Assembly (NCBI RefSeq): GCF_036417845.1
Contig: NC_089980.1
Location: 40,608,501 to 40,672,500, forward strand
Source of the DNA: Apteryx mantelli
Lineage: Eukaryota > Chordata > Aves > Apterygiformes > Apterygidae
DNA length: 64,000 bases
Reading direction: 5' to 3'
The translations under genes and the position numbers were made by a program. Under the pieces are notes generated by a model. The model was not told the origin of the DNA. It searched no databases and saw nothing but the letters and a program-made list of their open reading frames with translations. Below, piece after piece: positions 55,901 through 63,016 of the stretch (its first letter is position 1; every line of letters starts with the position of its first letter).

Positions 55901-58900
55901 TTTACTTACTAGGTAGAGTTGTCACATTCTCTAAAGAGGCATCCCCTCCAATACTAAAAAGAGAAAGAGAAATCCCAGTCACTCATCTCTCAGCTGGACA
56001 CAAACAATAAGGAAAGAGAAAACCTACCACATTGTCTGGAAAATGTGAAGGGTGATTAATCTGGAAACTATACAATCTATCAGACTAAGTGGAAGGGCCA
56101 AAAGTGGAAGTGTTATTTGGGAGAATAGCTGAGGTTTCCATGGTAGAGATATTTGTCAGAAGGATATATGTTCTTGCAGTTGTACAGGGGTTTGAGTCAA
56201 TCATTATGAAATGGCAGAAAAGTGCCTGAGAAGGCTGCATCTTTGAGCGACTGAGCCCTAGAGCACGGCAGACTCCAAGGCAGGTTTGCAGACCAATTTC
56301 AGCCTCATGAAGTCGCCCTAAGGCGGCACCGTGCAACCAGCCCCTCTGGTGACTGAGATTGGTGACAGCAGCTCCTACAACTCTTTCCCTGCCTGCTTCC
56401 TGCGCAAGAGTTTGTTCTCTCAGGTTTTTCAATTGCTGGAACACACTGGGACACTGATTTATGGGGGGGAGACTATGACAATACAGAACCGCTTCACTTT
56501 CAGCTGTGCTGTATTGTCACACCAAAAAAATCTAGCCTTTCATGACTGTGTGTGTTACATGTGCTAAAAGTTCTCCAGTTAAACAGAAACTCTATTCCCT
56601 GGTCCAACAAAAAGTTCCAGAATAGCAAAGTTTGAGAAGAACTCCCAAAAGTAAAAATTTCTGATTTGTTCGACCAGTGATTTTTCTCCAGTTCTGTAGA
56701 TCTCCAATTCCCCATCTCACCACAAAAAGACAAACTGTCATGAGCAGCCCAAGAAAAAAGCATGACAGAAGCCAAAAGATTGTCTGAAAATCTATTGCTG
56801 AAAATACTTCATGTAGAACCACATTTGTAACAAAACCAGAACTCTTCATAAAAAACACCAGCCAGAGAAGCAACTCTTTTCCCACTTTCTGACATCTGAA
56901 AGTCCCAAAACATGTAGAAGAGAAAAAAACTTTTCATGGCAGAGAAGACTTGTATCTCCTCATCACCTTGGATGAAGACTTACCTCCAAGACAGTCCTCG
57001 GTATTCGGTGCTCAAATCCATGAGATTATCTGAGGCAATTCCTGTACCAGCCTGGACATTAGTTTTCATTAACCAAATGAAAATAAAGCACAATTACTAA
57101 CACAATAGCCATTCACAGTGATTTTATTTATTTTTGAATGGGTCTCTTCAAAAACTTTAGAAGGCATCTGGCTTTTCCCCAAACTTCCTCCTGAAAAATG
57201 CATCAATTCCTTTCATGATTATTCACAAGTGTTGTATTGTACATAACGCACAAGATATATGATGGAGCAGTGGAAGGAAGGCTTTCTTCACATGGTTCTA
57301 GATGAGGTGAATAATGTTTATAGTTGCATTACTCATGAATGATGAAAACATCTCAAACAAACCCATAAAAATTTCAGGCTAGTGACAGGCAACACTATAT
57401 GAATCCAATACAGATGAGAAAAACAGGTATCTCAGAAACAAGAAGTCCTGTAATAACATTACACTGTTTTGAGAAGTACTGTGCTACACAGAGAAATTTG
57501 TCATAGTATTACAGCAAGGAGGGAAGCACTCTCTATACTCACGCTAACAATGGGGCAAACTGACAACTACGTCCCTCTTTAAAAACCACCAGAACTCAAA
57601 AGCAGAGTATTTGCCCACAGTAATACTATAGTGTCATATTAAATTTGAGTACCGGGTAGACTGCCCATTGCTGCCTTAGATTAAACAATACTACATTTTC
57701 TCCTATATATGAGCTTTGTCAAATTAACAAAAGACTGGAGTTCAAAATATCTGTGCATTGGCTAAGTGCAGCTCTGAAACAGTAATACACAAATGCTGTT
57801 TCTATGAAAACAGATTTTACTCTCAGTTCCTACAGGCTATACTTAGAAACACCTGTAGGGTCCTGGTTATTATCATACAGCAACTGCAGCTAGATACTGA
57901 CTATCTTGTCTTTGTCAATATTGCAGATTTGCATTCAAATACTTCTATTTATTTCAGTAGCCTCTTGTGTGTAGGAGTTTCAGCACCATGCCTGCCAGAT
58001 AGTTGTAAAGGCTTCATAGTTTGTACACTCAATGTCTTTGTTATTCAGGCTCAGATTCAGAGAACCTAAATTCCAGTTATGGCTTTCTGCCCAGTGTTTC
58101 CCATGGGCTGGCTGTAGGATTTCAGGGGATTTGGCCAACAGAAAAACATTAGGCAGAAAGATGTAATCAGAATTTAGGCTGTCTGGATCTTGATACAAAT
58201 TCCTTCTAGCCTACAAAAGATCCTCAGTGAGAATTACATCTCGGGAAGAAACTGGCTATGAGTTAAAACAGGCACAATAAAGAGACTGAATATTTTCTGA
58301 AATGGGTGAAGCCAGAGGACACTCTCCCTTGTAGATCCATATCTCATTATCCAACATCTCCTAGTCACTCTGTTCCTGAAAGAACTGAGGCAACAGGACA
58401 GGTTCACTAGCTCTTTCCTATTCAGGAGGAAACTTTGAAACACACAATAACTTAAGACTTGTGCTAAGTCCCATTAGTTTCAACATCACCTGATGTCTTC
58501 TGTTCCCTATTCAACAACCCATTTAAACACTTTCTTAAATGATTTGCCTGTGTTCAAGAGCATGTGAATATGTGCGTGGGGGAACAGAGTGTTGGAGAAC
58601 TGATATCCTCTTTCCCGTTTTAGCTACCAGCCCATGAATGAACGGATCTTTACTTCCAGGAACAACAGCTATTTCCCCTCCACCAGAGCAGGGACACGTT
58701 TACAGTTTTACCAAGAAAACAGTAAAATCACCATCTTCTTACCGTCAAAGAGTCCCCAAGGGCTGCTATAATTTTCACATCAGCTGGCTTTAGGGCATGC
58801 ACTGTAGAAAGAAAGAGATACAGCTGAATGTGCCTAGGAAACAATTATGCTTTTTCACCACTATATATGTGAAATGTGCCATTGTATATTCTGATGCTCA

Positions 58901-61900
58901 GCCACGTTGTTTTTGCAGTACCCAAATGACAAAACAGAAGCTCTCTGCAGCTCATCTTACATGATTGTAGCAGCAGCACGTGCACAATAGCTAGTTTTTT
59001 AATGGCTAACATTGCTACCAAAAAAGACAGAAGAGCGAGGAGAAAATAACAATACATTGTAATCAATATCGAGCACCAAGATGAGGGTGAAACAGTGCAG
59101 TATTAGACAAAGCAGGAATGGCATACTAAGTGATGTAAAAAGGCCTAAAGAGACAGCAATATGATGTTCATTGAAAAACCGAATACTGTCACGTCCCAGA
59201 CTAATGTGCTGAAAGCTGGACTTCCAGTCCCTGTCCCAGAAACGTAGGTGATAACATTTATAGGCTATGTCAGCACCCAAATTTGGATTTTCTCATGAGA
59301 TATTTTGAAGCTCTCCGCAGTCAGTGAGTCAAGGCAAGCTACTTAGTCAGAATGCTACCTTGTGTGATCGTTTGGCATTGTATCTATTAACCTGCTGCTG
59401 AAAAACGTGACATCTCTGCTGAGCAGCATTTTTCACAGTCCAGCAGTCATTTCAGCAAAACCAAAAACCATTCTAGAAAGAGATTTGAAAGTATTTCAAT
59501 CTCTAGACAAAATGGGTAAGACTACCTGAAGCTGCAGAAGGGGAGGAAGGAGTCCAGTCCTCACATAGCAGCTGGCTTCCATAACTCTAAAGAGAAGGAG
59601 AGCCAAAAGAAAGCTGAATAACATTTGGCTAGAAAATAGTCAGTAGTAACTAGTTATCCTCCTAATAGAGGCCAAGTGGATAAACCAGAGCCTGTTTAGT
59701 ATATAATTAATCAGACAGACCTTGGTTGCTTGATTCAATAGTCATATAAAGTATTAATCAGATTAGAATAGCATCCTGTGCCAATAACTGTGCTGTCTGA
59801 GCATGTGCTCTTACAGATCTTTCTAGATGCATTTTACCTCACTCAGGGAATACTTCCCTGTTCTGTGCTGCGCTCTCCACCTCCCAAACCCCTCTGGCCA
59901 AAGACCAATTTTGTCTGTCGTGCAAAGCATGACTCCTCTGGTTACCACACAGGAACACACGCAGCAGAGTAACAGTGGGATGGTGGTGTTGACACTTACT
60001 GGAGTTTGGTTAGGGTATGTGTAATTACTGTTCTTATATGTCCTCAGGAATGGCTCAGCCTACAAAATAAGGCAATCTGAGTCAATGCAAAACATCAGAA
60101 GAATAAGCAGAGATTTCTATTCCCTGAGCTTCAATTCTCAAGTGTCTGTAGGTGATTAATAACTTGATGCAAACGAAACCCAGGGATTTAAAAAAATTGA
60201 CTTTTAAAATCCATATAATAAAAGTGTAAACCTGGGGTACTGTTTTTACACAGCCAGAAATTACAGAAGATTTGCAAGACCCTGATGTGTGCAATTAACA
60301 ACAGGACTGTTGTTAAAGGCACTGCCCAGGCTGATTGCGCCTGTGCCAGCCAGGATAGTTTCACTGACCTCTTGCAGAGCTGTGCTGACTGATGTTCGCA
60401 TAGGAGCCAGCGTGGCTCTGTCTCCCCCACTGAAGCCATTTCATTCAGTGTGGATACTGAAGTCTAAATGGTCTGACTAGGTAGGCTGAACACCCTGCCC
60501 TCATGTTTCAGTCAACCTATGCATGGCTGTAAGGAAGTTTTTTCCTAGGATGAGCCTGCCCTCCATCTCATGGGGTGTGGGGAGGGTGTTTTTACTGCTA
60601 CAGGTTGTAGCAGCACAAAACATGCAGGGGAGAGACCAAGACCCCTCTTGGAGATGGTACTTCAAGCTGTTGGTAAAGGCTTACCCAGACTCCCAGCCAT
60701 CCCCAGCAGCACCACACATAACAAACACAGATACCCTTGTAATTTACCTCACTTGGACAGTTGAGAACAATTTCATTTTCTATTTGCTGATTATCTGTCT
60801 TCTGCCCTACAGGTTCCAGCTGTGGGGAAAACAGGTGGGGGGGAACACAGAAGAAAAGCAAATGAGTATTGAAGTGCAGAGGTAACTCTGTTTGGGCAAC
60901 CACTGGAAATCATCTCTACAGCACAGCAAGAGGATGGCCATGCCCTGCCTATGCTCTGACCATCCCCTCCAAACACAGTACCTGCTGTCCCAAGATTTTA
61001 TCTTGAAAGCTGTTTTGCATACTAAACAGCCTATCCTATTCCCATGATATGTCAGGAATGTGGTGTAATAATCAAAATGCCAGCTATGCGTTATCTCCTG
61101 AAAGAAGTCCAACCCCCGTAGCCTTAACATGTCCTGGGATGCACTATTTTGATATGGGTGATTTAATACTTCAGGTGACTTTCCTCCAGATGAGCCTTCT
61201 TTTCCTTTGTAAACACAACTATCAGTTCAGAAGAGATAGGGCTATCTACATAGTGGTTCCTTAGGTTTTTTACTGCCAAAGGCAAGATAGAGAAGACAAG
61301 GAGAAACCAATATAACCTTTAAAATCTTACCATGTTGTTCCACAAAGCACGTGCGGCCTGGGAATGAGTTTTCTGGCTGAAGTGGAAACAGTCCGGGGCA
61401 AAATATGAACTGTCAGGCAACCCCTCCTAGAGGATGAAACAAGGGTTGCATTATCCCCTCTTTTTTCCAGTGCAATATCCCTGCTGACTTTGAACCAAGT
61501 AGCTGCAAAGGCCTTTGAGACCAAAAGAACTGAACCGGGCCAGAGAGCACTAGTAACTCGGAACTACGAAGCCCTTTAAAGCTTTTTAATATATGATTTC
61601 CAGAGTTATAAGCAACACAGACAACCCTGATTCTGGGTACCAAATACCTAGGCACAGATATTGATCATATCCTTGATCTCCCCTGACACTCGCACATTAT
61701 CGTTTTTTTGTGGCATTTGTGTTTTCATACTAAAAGTCTTCTATTTGCCAAAATACTGGAAGGGACTTTGTAATGTATAGGGGATGCGGGATGAGTGTTC
61801 CCTGGGGAATATTTTGAACTAAATGTCTACTGCATAATTGTTTGTGATTACAGGGGAGTGGCTTCAGTGCCCCAGATGGTATCTTCAAGGCCCATATTCC

Positions 61901-63016
61901 TATTTCCGATTTTCTCCAGGCTATGCCACAAGTGTTTTCTGCAATTTTGGATGGTAGCTCTACTGAATACAGTAATTATTAGCCCAGAATAACGCTGGTC
62001 ACATTTACAGCCAAGGCAATCTTGAAAAGTCAGGGGAACGGCACTAGGATTTAATGTAGGGGTTTTTTTATTGTTATTTTTACCTGTGTCTTTGGCACAT
62101 TCACATTCATCATAAATGGCTGCAAAACCACAGTGAAATCTTCCTTAGTGTCATACCTTCCACTCTCCACTAACTGGCGAGTTCTCTCCTAAAGAGTCAA
62201 AAAAAGTTGTCACTGTTCCTTCTCTTACATTCAGATCACTGTGGCCCTCAGTAACTTACAGCTCATCCATGGATTCCCCCACCCGAGTGCAGAAACCCAG
62301 AAGTGACTGTGAGTTCCAGCCTATGCCAGGCAGCAAATGCAGAGGTTTGAGACACTCATTTCAGATTTCTTTGTAAAAAGGCAGCCTGTGGATTGTTACC
62401 TGACATAGGCAAGGCTCTGCTCATTAATTAGATTTTCTATCAAAAGAGGTTCTTCCAGAACCACTGAAGTGCTTTTAGTCTGGCTGACATCCCATCCCTG
62501 AGGTTCATTCTTGAGTTATCACATTCTTTGACGTAATCTGATTTCCAACAAGATAAGTTGTCAAAAAACTGCTGGTTCCCTGACATACTCTACTTGCTAT
62601 GTTTCTTTAACAAATTGTTCCTTATCTGCTTTGTTATTTTATTGAATCAGAGTTGTAAAGATCTTGAGCAGTGCAATTACCCAATAGCCTACTCCCATCT
62701 TCCCTCCCGCCCTTTTTTTAAGCACTACTGCAAAATGTCATTAAAGTGAGCAGAAACTGTCCACCAACTCCAAATACTCCCTCAGTGGTCCCTCAGTCAA
62801 GTCAATGCCAACAGACCCTGGTATCACTGATAAAACTGTCTGTTATTATTCCCAGCAGAACAAAAAGAGACTATTGCCAGAGAAGAAGAACAGAAGGACT
62901 ACATTTAATCTTTAAAAAACTCCATTTGCCTTACCTGATACTTTTTATTAAAGGAGACCAACATGTTGAATTCAGTGGAATTGACATCATAGTTTAGTAC
63001 ACAAGGGCATAAACTC
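19746..63016 (-). CDS. PLB1: PLB1, membrane phospholipase B1 (3' 33 exons, 5' incomplete)
   Basis: PLB1 is an apical membrane, GDSL-family lipase with phospholipase A1/A2, lysophospholipase and retinyl ester hydrolase activity in mammals. It is built of four tandem lipase repeats, a transmembrane helix and a short cytoplasmic tail. Here 33 coding exons join without a phase conflict into 890 complete codons and a stop; mammalian PLB1 is about 1450 residues, so roughly 60 percent is present. Visible residues: 1-118, end of a repeat with DCFH (Asp74, His77); 119-466, complete repeat with Ser176, GGND 285-288 and DCFH 422-425; 467-817, complete repeat with Ser530, GGND 633-636 and DCFH 772-775; 818-890, linker, membrane helix 847-867 and basic tail. 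About twelve N-glycosylation sequons fit a lumenal ectodomain. All introns are GT-AG except one GC-AG. The start lies beyond 64000. Exons are listed separately. Confidence 0.95.
20492..20566 (-). CDS. PLB1: PLB1 exon, end of repeat IV
   Basis: 75 bp, phase 0, residues 793-817. Begins [13 protein letters not shown] and ends LKCPTA. Sequon at Asn804. It follows a 3.5-kb intron. Donor GTAAGT. Confidence 0.93.
20567..24108 (-). other. PLB1: PLB1 intron, 3.5 kb
   Basis: No exon-like sequence or known repeat was found apart from small A/T runs. A GC-richer segment at about 22270-22500 has open frames on both strands but no recognisable protein. Confidence 0.6.
24109..24204 (-). CDS. PLB1: PLB1 exon, repeat IV: catalytic Asp/His block
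   Basis: 96 bp, phase 0, residues 761-792. Reads [20 protein letters not shown]; Asp772 and His775 are kept. Acceptor TTGCAG, donor GTAAGA. Confidence 0.96.
25317..25421 (-). CDS. PLB1: PLB1 exon, repeat [11 protein letters not shown] block
   Basis: 105 bp, phase 0, residues 726-760. Contains [19 protein letters not shown] and ends VPLDS. Donor GTGAGT. Confidence 0.95.
26773..26854 (-). CDS. PLB1: PLB1 exon, repeat IV: cysteine block
   Basis: 82 bp, split codon 698 to residue 725. Contains [16 protein letters not shown] and ends RVNRDFQ. It keeps the CPC motif, as in repeat II. Donor GTAATA. Confidence 0.92.
28002..28096 (-). CDS. PLB1: PLB1 exon, repeat [13 protein letters not shown]
   Basis: 95 bp, residues 667-697 plus two bases. 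Begins [20 protein letters not shown]. It is two codons shorter than in repeat III. Donor GTGAGT within a short GTGAGTGAGTA run. Confidence 0.9.
28654..28719 (-). CDS. PLB1: PLB1 exon, repeat [13 protein letters not shown]
   Basis: 66 bp, phase 0, residues 645-666. Contains [15 protein letters not shown]. Acceptor ACACAG, donor GTAAGG. Counterpart of the GC-donor exon at 49341-49406. Confidence 0.92.
29788..29868 (-). CDS. PLB1: PLB1 exon, repeat IV: GGND block
   Basis: 81 bp, phase 0, residues 618-644. Contains [22 protein letters not shown] at 633-636. The donor is GTTTGT, a weak match to consensus, but exon length and phase equal those of repeat III. Confidence 0.93.
29869..31834 (-). other. 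PLB1: PLB1 intron, 2.0 kb, GC-richer part
   Basis: The section 30160-30450 is purine-rich and GC-rich compared with neighbouring introns, with short GGGCAGG/GGAGCTG words. I do not recognise it as a repeat or exon. Confidence 0.4.
31835..31886 (-). CDS. PLB1: PLB1 exon, repeat [12 protein letters not shown]
   Basis: 52 bp (1 base plus 17 codons, to residue 617). Reads [17 protein letters not shown]. Acceptor CTATAG, donor GTAAGT. Sequon at Asn601. Confidence 0.92.
33271..33370 (-). CDS. PLB1: PLB1 exon, repeat [11 protein letters not shown], diverged
   Basis: 100 bp, residues 567-599 plus both split codons. Begins [16 protein letters not shown] and ends AAKGGAKA. It is three codons shorter than 54520-54628 and lacks the FLNQAVP motif. 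Acceptor TTTTAAG, donor GTAAGC. The phases fit exactly on both sides, which supports it despite the divergence. Confidence 0.85.
34599..34642 (-). CDS. PLB1: PLB1 exon, repeat IV: IGGD block
   Basis: 44 bp, split codon 552 to split codon 567. Reads [14 protein letters not shown]. Acceptor TTGTAG, donor GTGAGT. Confidence 0.92.
35904..35962 (-). CDS. PLB1: PLB1 exon, repeat IV: RGLSW block
   Basis: 59 bp, residues 533-551 plus two bases. Reads [19 protein letters not shown]. It is three codons shorter than the repeat III exon and has Cys546 where repeat III has Tyr195. Acceptor TTTCCAG; a TGCAG a few bases inside would break the frame. Donor GTAAAA. Confidence 0.85.
36457..36477 (+). repeat. 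Poly-G tract, 21 bases
   Basis: Twenty-one consecutive G on the plus strand, so a C run in the PLB1 pre-mRNA. Runs of this length can form quadruplexes and are often miscounted by sequencing, so the length is approximate. Confidence 0.85.
38335..38393 (-). CDS. PLB1: PLB1 exon, repeat IV: GDSL serine
   Basis: 59 bp, residues 513-532. Reads [20 protein letters not shown]; nucleophile Ser530. Acceptor TTTTAG, donor GTGAGT. Confidence 0.95.
39087..39147 (-). CDS. PLB1: PLB1 exon, repeat [10 protein letters not shown]
   Basis: 61 bp, residues 493-512 plus one base. Begins [18 protein letters not shown]. Same length and phase as 59526-59586. Acceptor CTTCAG, donor GTGAGA. Confidence 0.92.
39970..40050 (+). 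mobile_element. CR1 3' end fragment
   Basis: Contains GAGGTTGGACTAGGGATCTC, then GAGGTCCCTTCCAACCTG and ATTATTCTATGATT, the terminal segment of CR1 LINEs. Only about 80 bases remain, within a PLB1 intron and antisense to the gene. Confidence 0.85.
40548..40568 (+). repeat. Poly-A tract, 21 bases
   Basis: An uninterrupted A run in an intron, preceded by sequence with no recognisable retroposon. Confidence 0.9.
41179..41256 (-). CDS. PLB1: PLB1 exon, start of repeat IV (linker)
   Basis: 78 bp, phase 0, residues 467-492. Contains [16 protein letters not shown], then PTNRPAE before the donor GTACTT. It is six codons longer than its repeat III counterpart. An internal CCT/GTGGAT could act as a donor but would be weaker. 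Sequon at Asn478. Confidence 0.88.
43137..43208 (-). CDS. PLB1: PLB1 exon, end of repeat III
   Basis: 72 bp, phase 0, residues 443-466. Starts [11 protein letters not shown] and ends LSCPTQ. Acceptor TTCTAG, donor GTAAAT. A longer plus-strand open frame covers this exon and is only its antisense shadow. Confidence 0.92.
44319..44414 (-). CDS. PLB1: PLB1 exon, repeat III: catalytic Asp/His block
   Basis: 96 bp, phase 0, residues 411-442. Reads [20 protein letters not shown]; Asp422 and His425 are kept. Ala426 replaces the Phe found after the His in repeats II and IV. Confidence 0.95.
45398..45418 (+). repeat. (AAAT)n microsatellite
   Basis: About five units of an AAAT/ATAA tetranucleotide repeat in a PLB1 intron. 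Confidence 0.85.
46196..46300 (-). CDS. PLB1: PLB1 exon, repeat [12 protein letters not shown] block
   Basis: 105 bp, phase 0, residues 376-410. Contains [20 protein letters not shown] and ends IPLHQ. Sequon at Asn392. Donor GTATGG. Confidence 0.93.
46715..46784 (-). CDS. PLB1: PLB1 exon, repeat III: cysteine block
   Basis: 70 bp, split codon 352 to residue 375. Contains [10 protein letters not shown] and ends VREATRAYQ. It is four codons shorter than the two equivalents and has lost the first cysteine and proline of the CPC motif. Sequon at Asn363. Donor GTACGT. Confidence 0.85.
46785..48884 (-). other. PLB1: PLB1 intron with CTAA-rich asymmetric segment
   Basis: From about 47280 to 48450 the plus strand is rich in C and A, and the word CTAA recurs more than a dozen times, often as CCTAA or CTAACC, several times what random sequence would give. 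There is no exact tandem period. It may be a decayed C/A-rich satellite or telomere-like repeat. Confidence 0.4.
48885..48985 (-). CDS. PLB1: PLB1 exon, repeat [14 protein letters not shown]
   Basis: 101 bp, residues 319-351 plus two bases. Begins [20 protein letters not shown], a helix conserved in every repeat. Donor GTAAGG. Confidence 0.92.
49341..49406 (-). CDS. PLB1: PLB1 exon, repeat III, with GC splice donor
   Basis: 66 bp, phase 0, residues 297-318. Contains [15 protein letters not shown]. The intron after it begins GCAAGT rather than GT. The equivalent exon at 28654-28719 has the same length and ends at a normal GT donor, so the boundary is well supported. Sequon at Asn303. Confidence 0.9.
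50521..50601 (-). CDS. PLB1: PLB1 exon, repeat III: GGND block
   Basis: 81 bp, phase 0, residues 270-296. Contains [22 protein letters not shown] (285-288) is SGNH block III; its Asn helps form the oxyanion hole and the Asp belongs to the proposed triad. Donor GTGAGT. Confidence 0.95.
50739..50790 (-). CDS. PLB1: PLB1 exon, repeat [13 protein letters not shown]
   Basis: 52 bp (1 base plus 17 codons, to residue 269). Contains [16 protein letters not shown]. It sits after a 3.7-kb intron, the largest between repeat III exons. Acceptor TTCACAG, donor GTAAGT. Confidence 0.9.
50791..54519 (-). other. PLB1: PLB1 intron, 3.7 kb
   Basis: Unique sequence. Contains a short CT run near 51400-51415 and the T/A/G homopolymer cluster at 53742-53777. 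I looked for an extra exon and found none. Confidence 0.6.
53742..53777 (+). repeat. T10-A11-G11 homopolymer cluster
   Basis: Ten T, a short AAAC spacer, eleven A and eleven G follow one another within 36 bases. The T and A runs can pair as a hairpin next to the G run. Confidence 0.85.
54520..54628 (-). CDS. PLB1: PLB1 exon, repeat III: IIREFN to FLNQAVP
   Basis: 109 bp, residues 216-251 and both split codons. Carries [15 protein letters not shown] and [12 protein letters not shown]. Donor GTATGT. Sequon at Asn236. The reading frame continues open into the intron, but homology to the other repeats places the splice after GCTGA. Confidence 0.9.
55910..55953 (-). CDS. PLB1: PLB1 exon, repeat III: IGGD block
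   Basis: 44 bp, split codon 201 to split codon 216. Reads [14 protein letters not shown]; the glycine pair probably belongs to the oxyanion-side block of SGNH hydrolases. Sequon at Asn210. Exactly the same length and phases as 34599-34642. Confidence 0.92.
56984..57051 (-). CDS. PLB1: PLB1 exon, repeat III: YRGLSWS block
   Basis: 68 bp, residues 179-200 plus two bases. Contains [10 protein letters not shown]. Starts in phase 0 and ends in phase 2, as does its repeat IV counterpart, which is three codons shorter. Confidence 0.92.
58743..58801 (-). CDS. PLB1: PLB1 exon, repeat III: GDSL serine
   Basis: 59 bp, residues 159-178. Reads HALKPADVK, then AALGDSLT with the nucleophile Ser176, which attacks the ester bond in GDSL lipases. 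Acceptor CTACAG, donor GTAAGA. Same length as the repeat IV GDSL exon. Confidence 0.95.
59526..59586 (-). CDS. PLB1: PLB1 exon, repeat III linker, CEDW
   Basis: 61 bp, residues 139-158 plus one base. Contains [12 protein letters not shown], preceding the GDSL exon. It was located because the frame between the 60000-60059 and 58743-58801 exons needed one extra base. Acceptor TTTAG, donor GTAGTC (weaker than consensus). Confidence 0.85.
60000..60059 (-). CDS. PLB1: PLB1 exon, start of repeat III (linker)
   Basis: 60 bp, phase 0, residues 119-138. Contains [15 protein letters not shown], the linker that opens each lipase repeat. Sequons at Asn130 and Asn135. Donor GTAAGT directly follows a proline codon. 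Confidence 0.92.
60748..60819 (-). CDS. PLB1: PLB1 exon, end of repeat II
   Basis: 72 bp, phase 0, residues 95-118. Begins LEPVGQKTD and ends in LNCPSE. The LEPVG/FQPVG start and C-P end recur at 43137-43208 and 20492-20566 and mark the end of each repeat. Confidence 0.93.
61331..61426 (-). CDS. PLB1: PLB1 exon, repeat II: catalytic Asp/His block
   Basis: 96 bp, phase 0, residues 63-94. Contains [11 protein letters not shown] with Asp74 and His77. In the SGNH family this block supplies the catalytic histidine. Repeat II is the repeat to which enzyme activity has been assigned in mammals (family knowledge). Donor GTAAG. Confidence 0.95.
62084..62188 (-). CDS. PLB1: PLB1 exon, repeat [11 protein letters not shown] block
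   Basis: 105 bp, phase 0 on both sides, residues 28-62. Carries [19 protein letters not shown], the most conserved stretch between repeats. The same exon length recurs at 46196-46300 and 25317-25421. Confidence 0.93.
62935..63016 (-). CDS. PLB1: PLB1 exon, repeat II: cysteine block
   Basis: 82 bp (1 base plus 27 codons, residues 1-27). It contains CPCVLNYD and ends in a NKKYQ-like segment, equivalent to the exons at 46715-46784 and 26773-26854. Acceptor CTGCAG and donor GTAAG are clear. Sequon at Asn12. This is the first exon visible; the preceding exon of the same repeat was not found between here and 64000. Confidence 0.9.

Larger units (their letters stand above)
54629..58742 (-). other. 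PLB1: PLB1 introns between repeat III exons
   Basis: Introns 54629-55909, 55954-56983 and 57052-58742 show no repeat or nested gene. Short minus-strand open frames at 56500-56885 are intronic and match nothing known. Confidence 0.5.
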
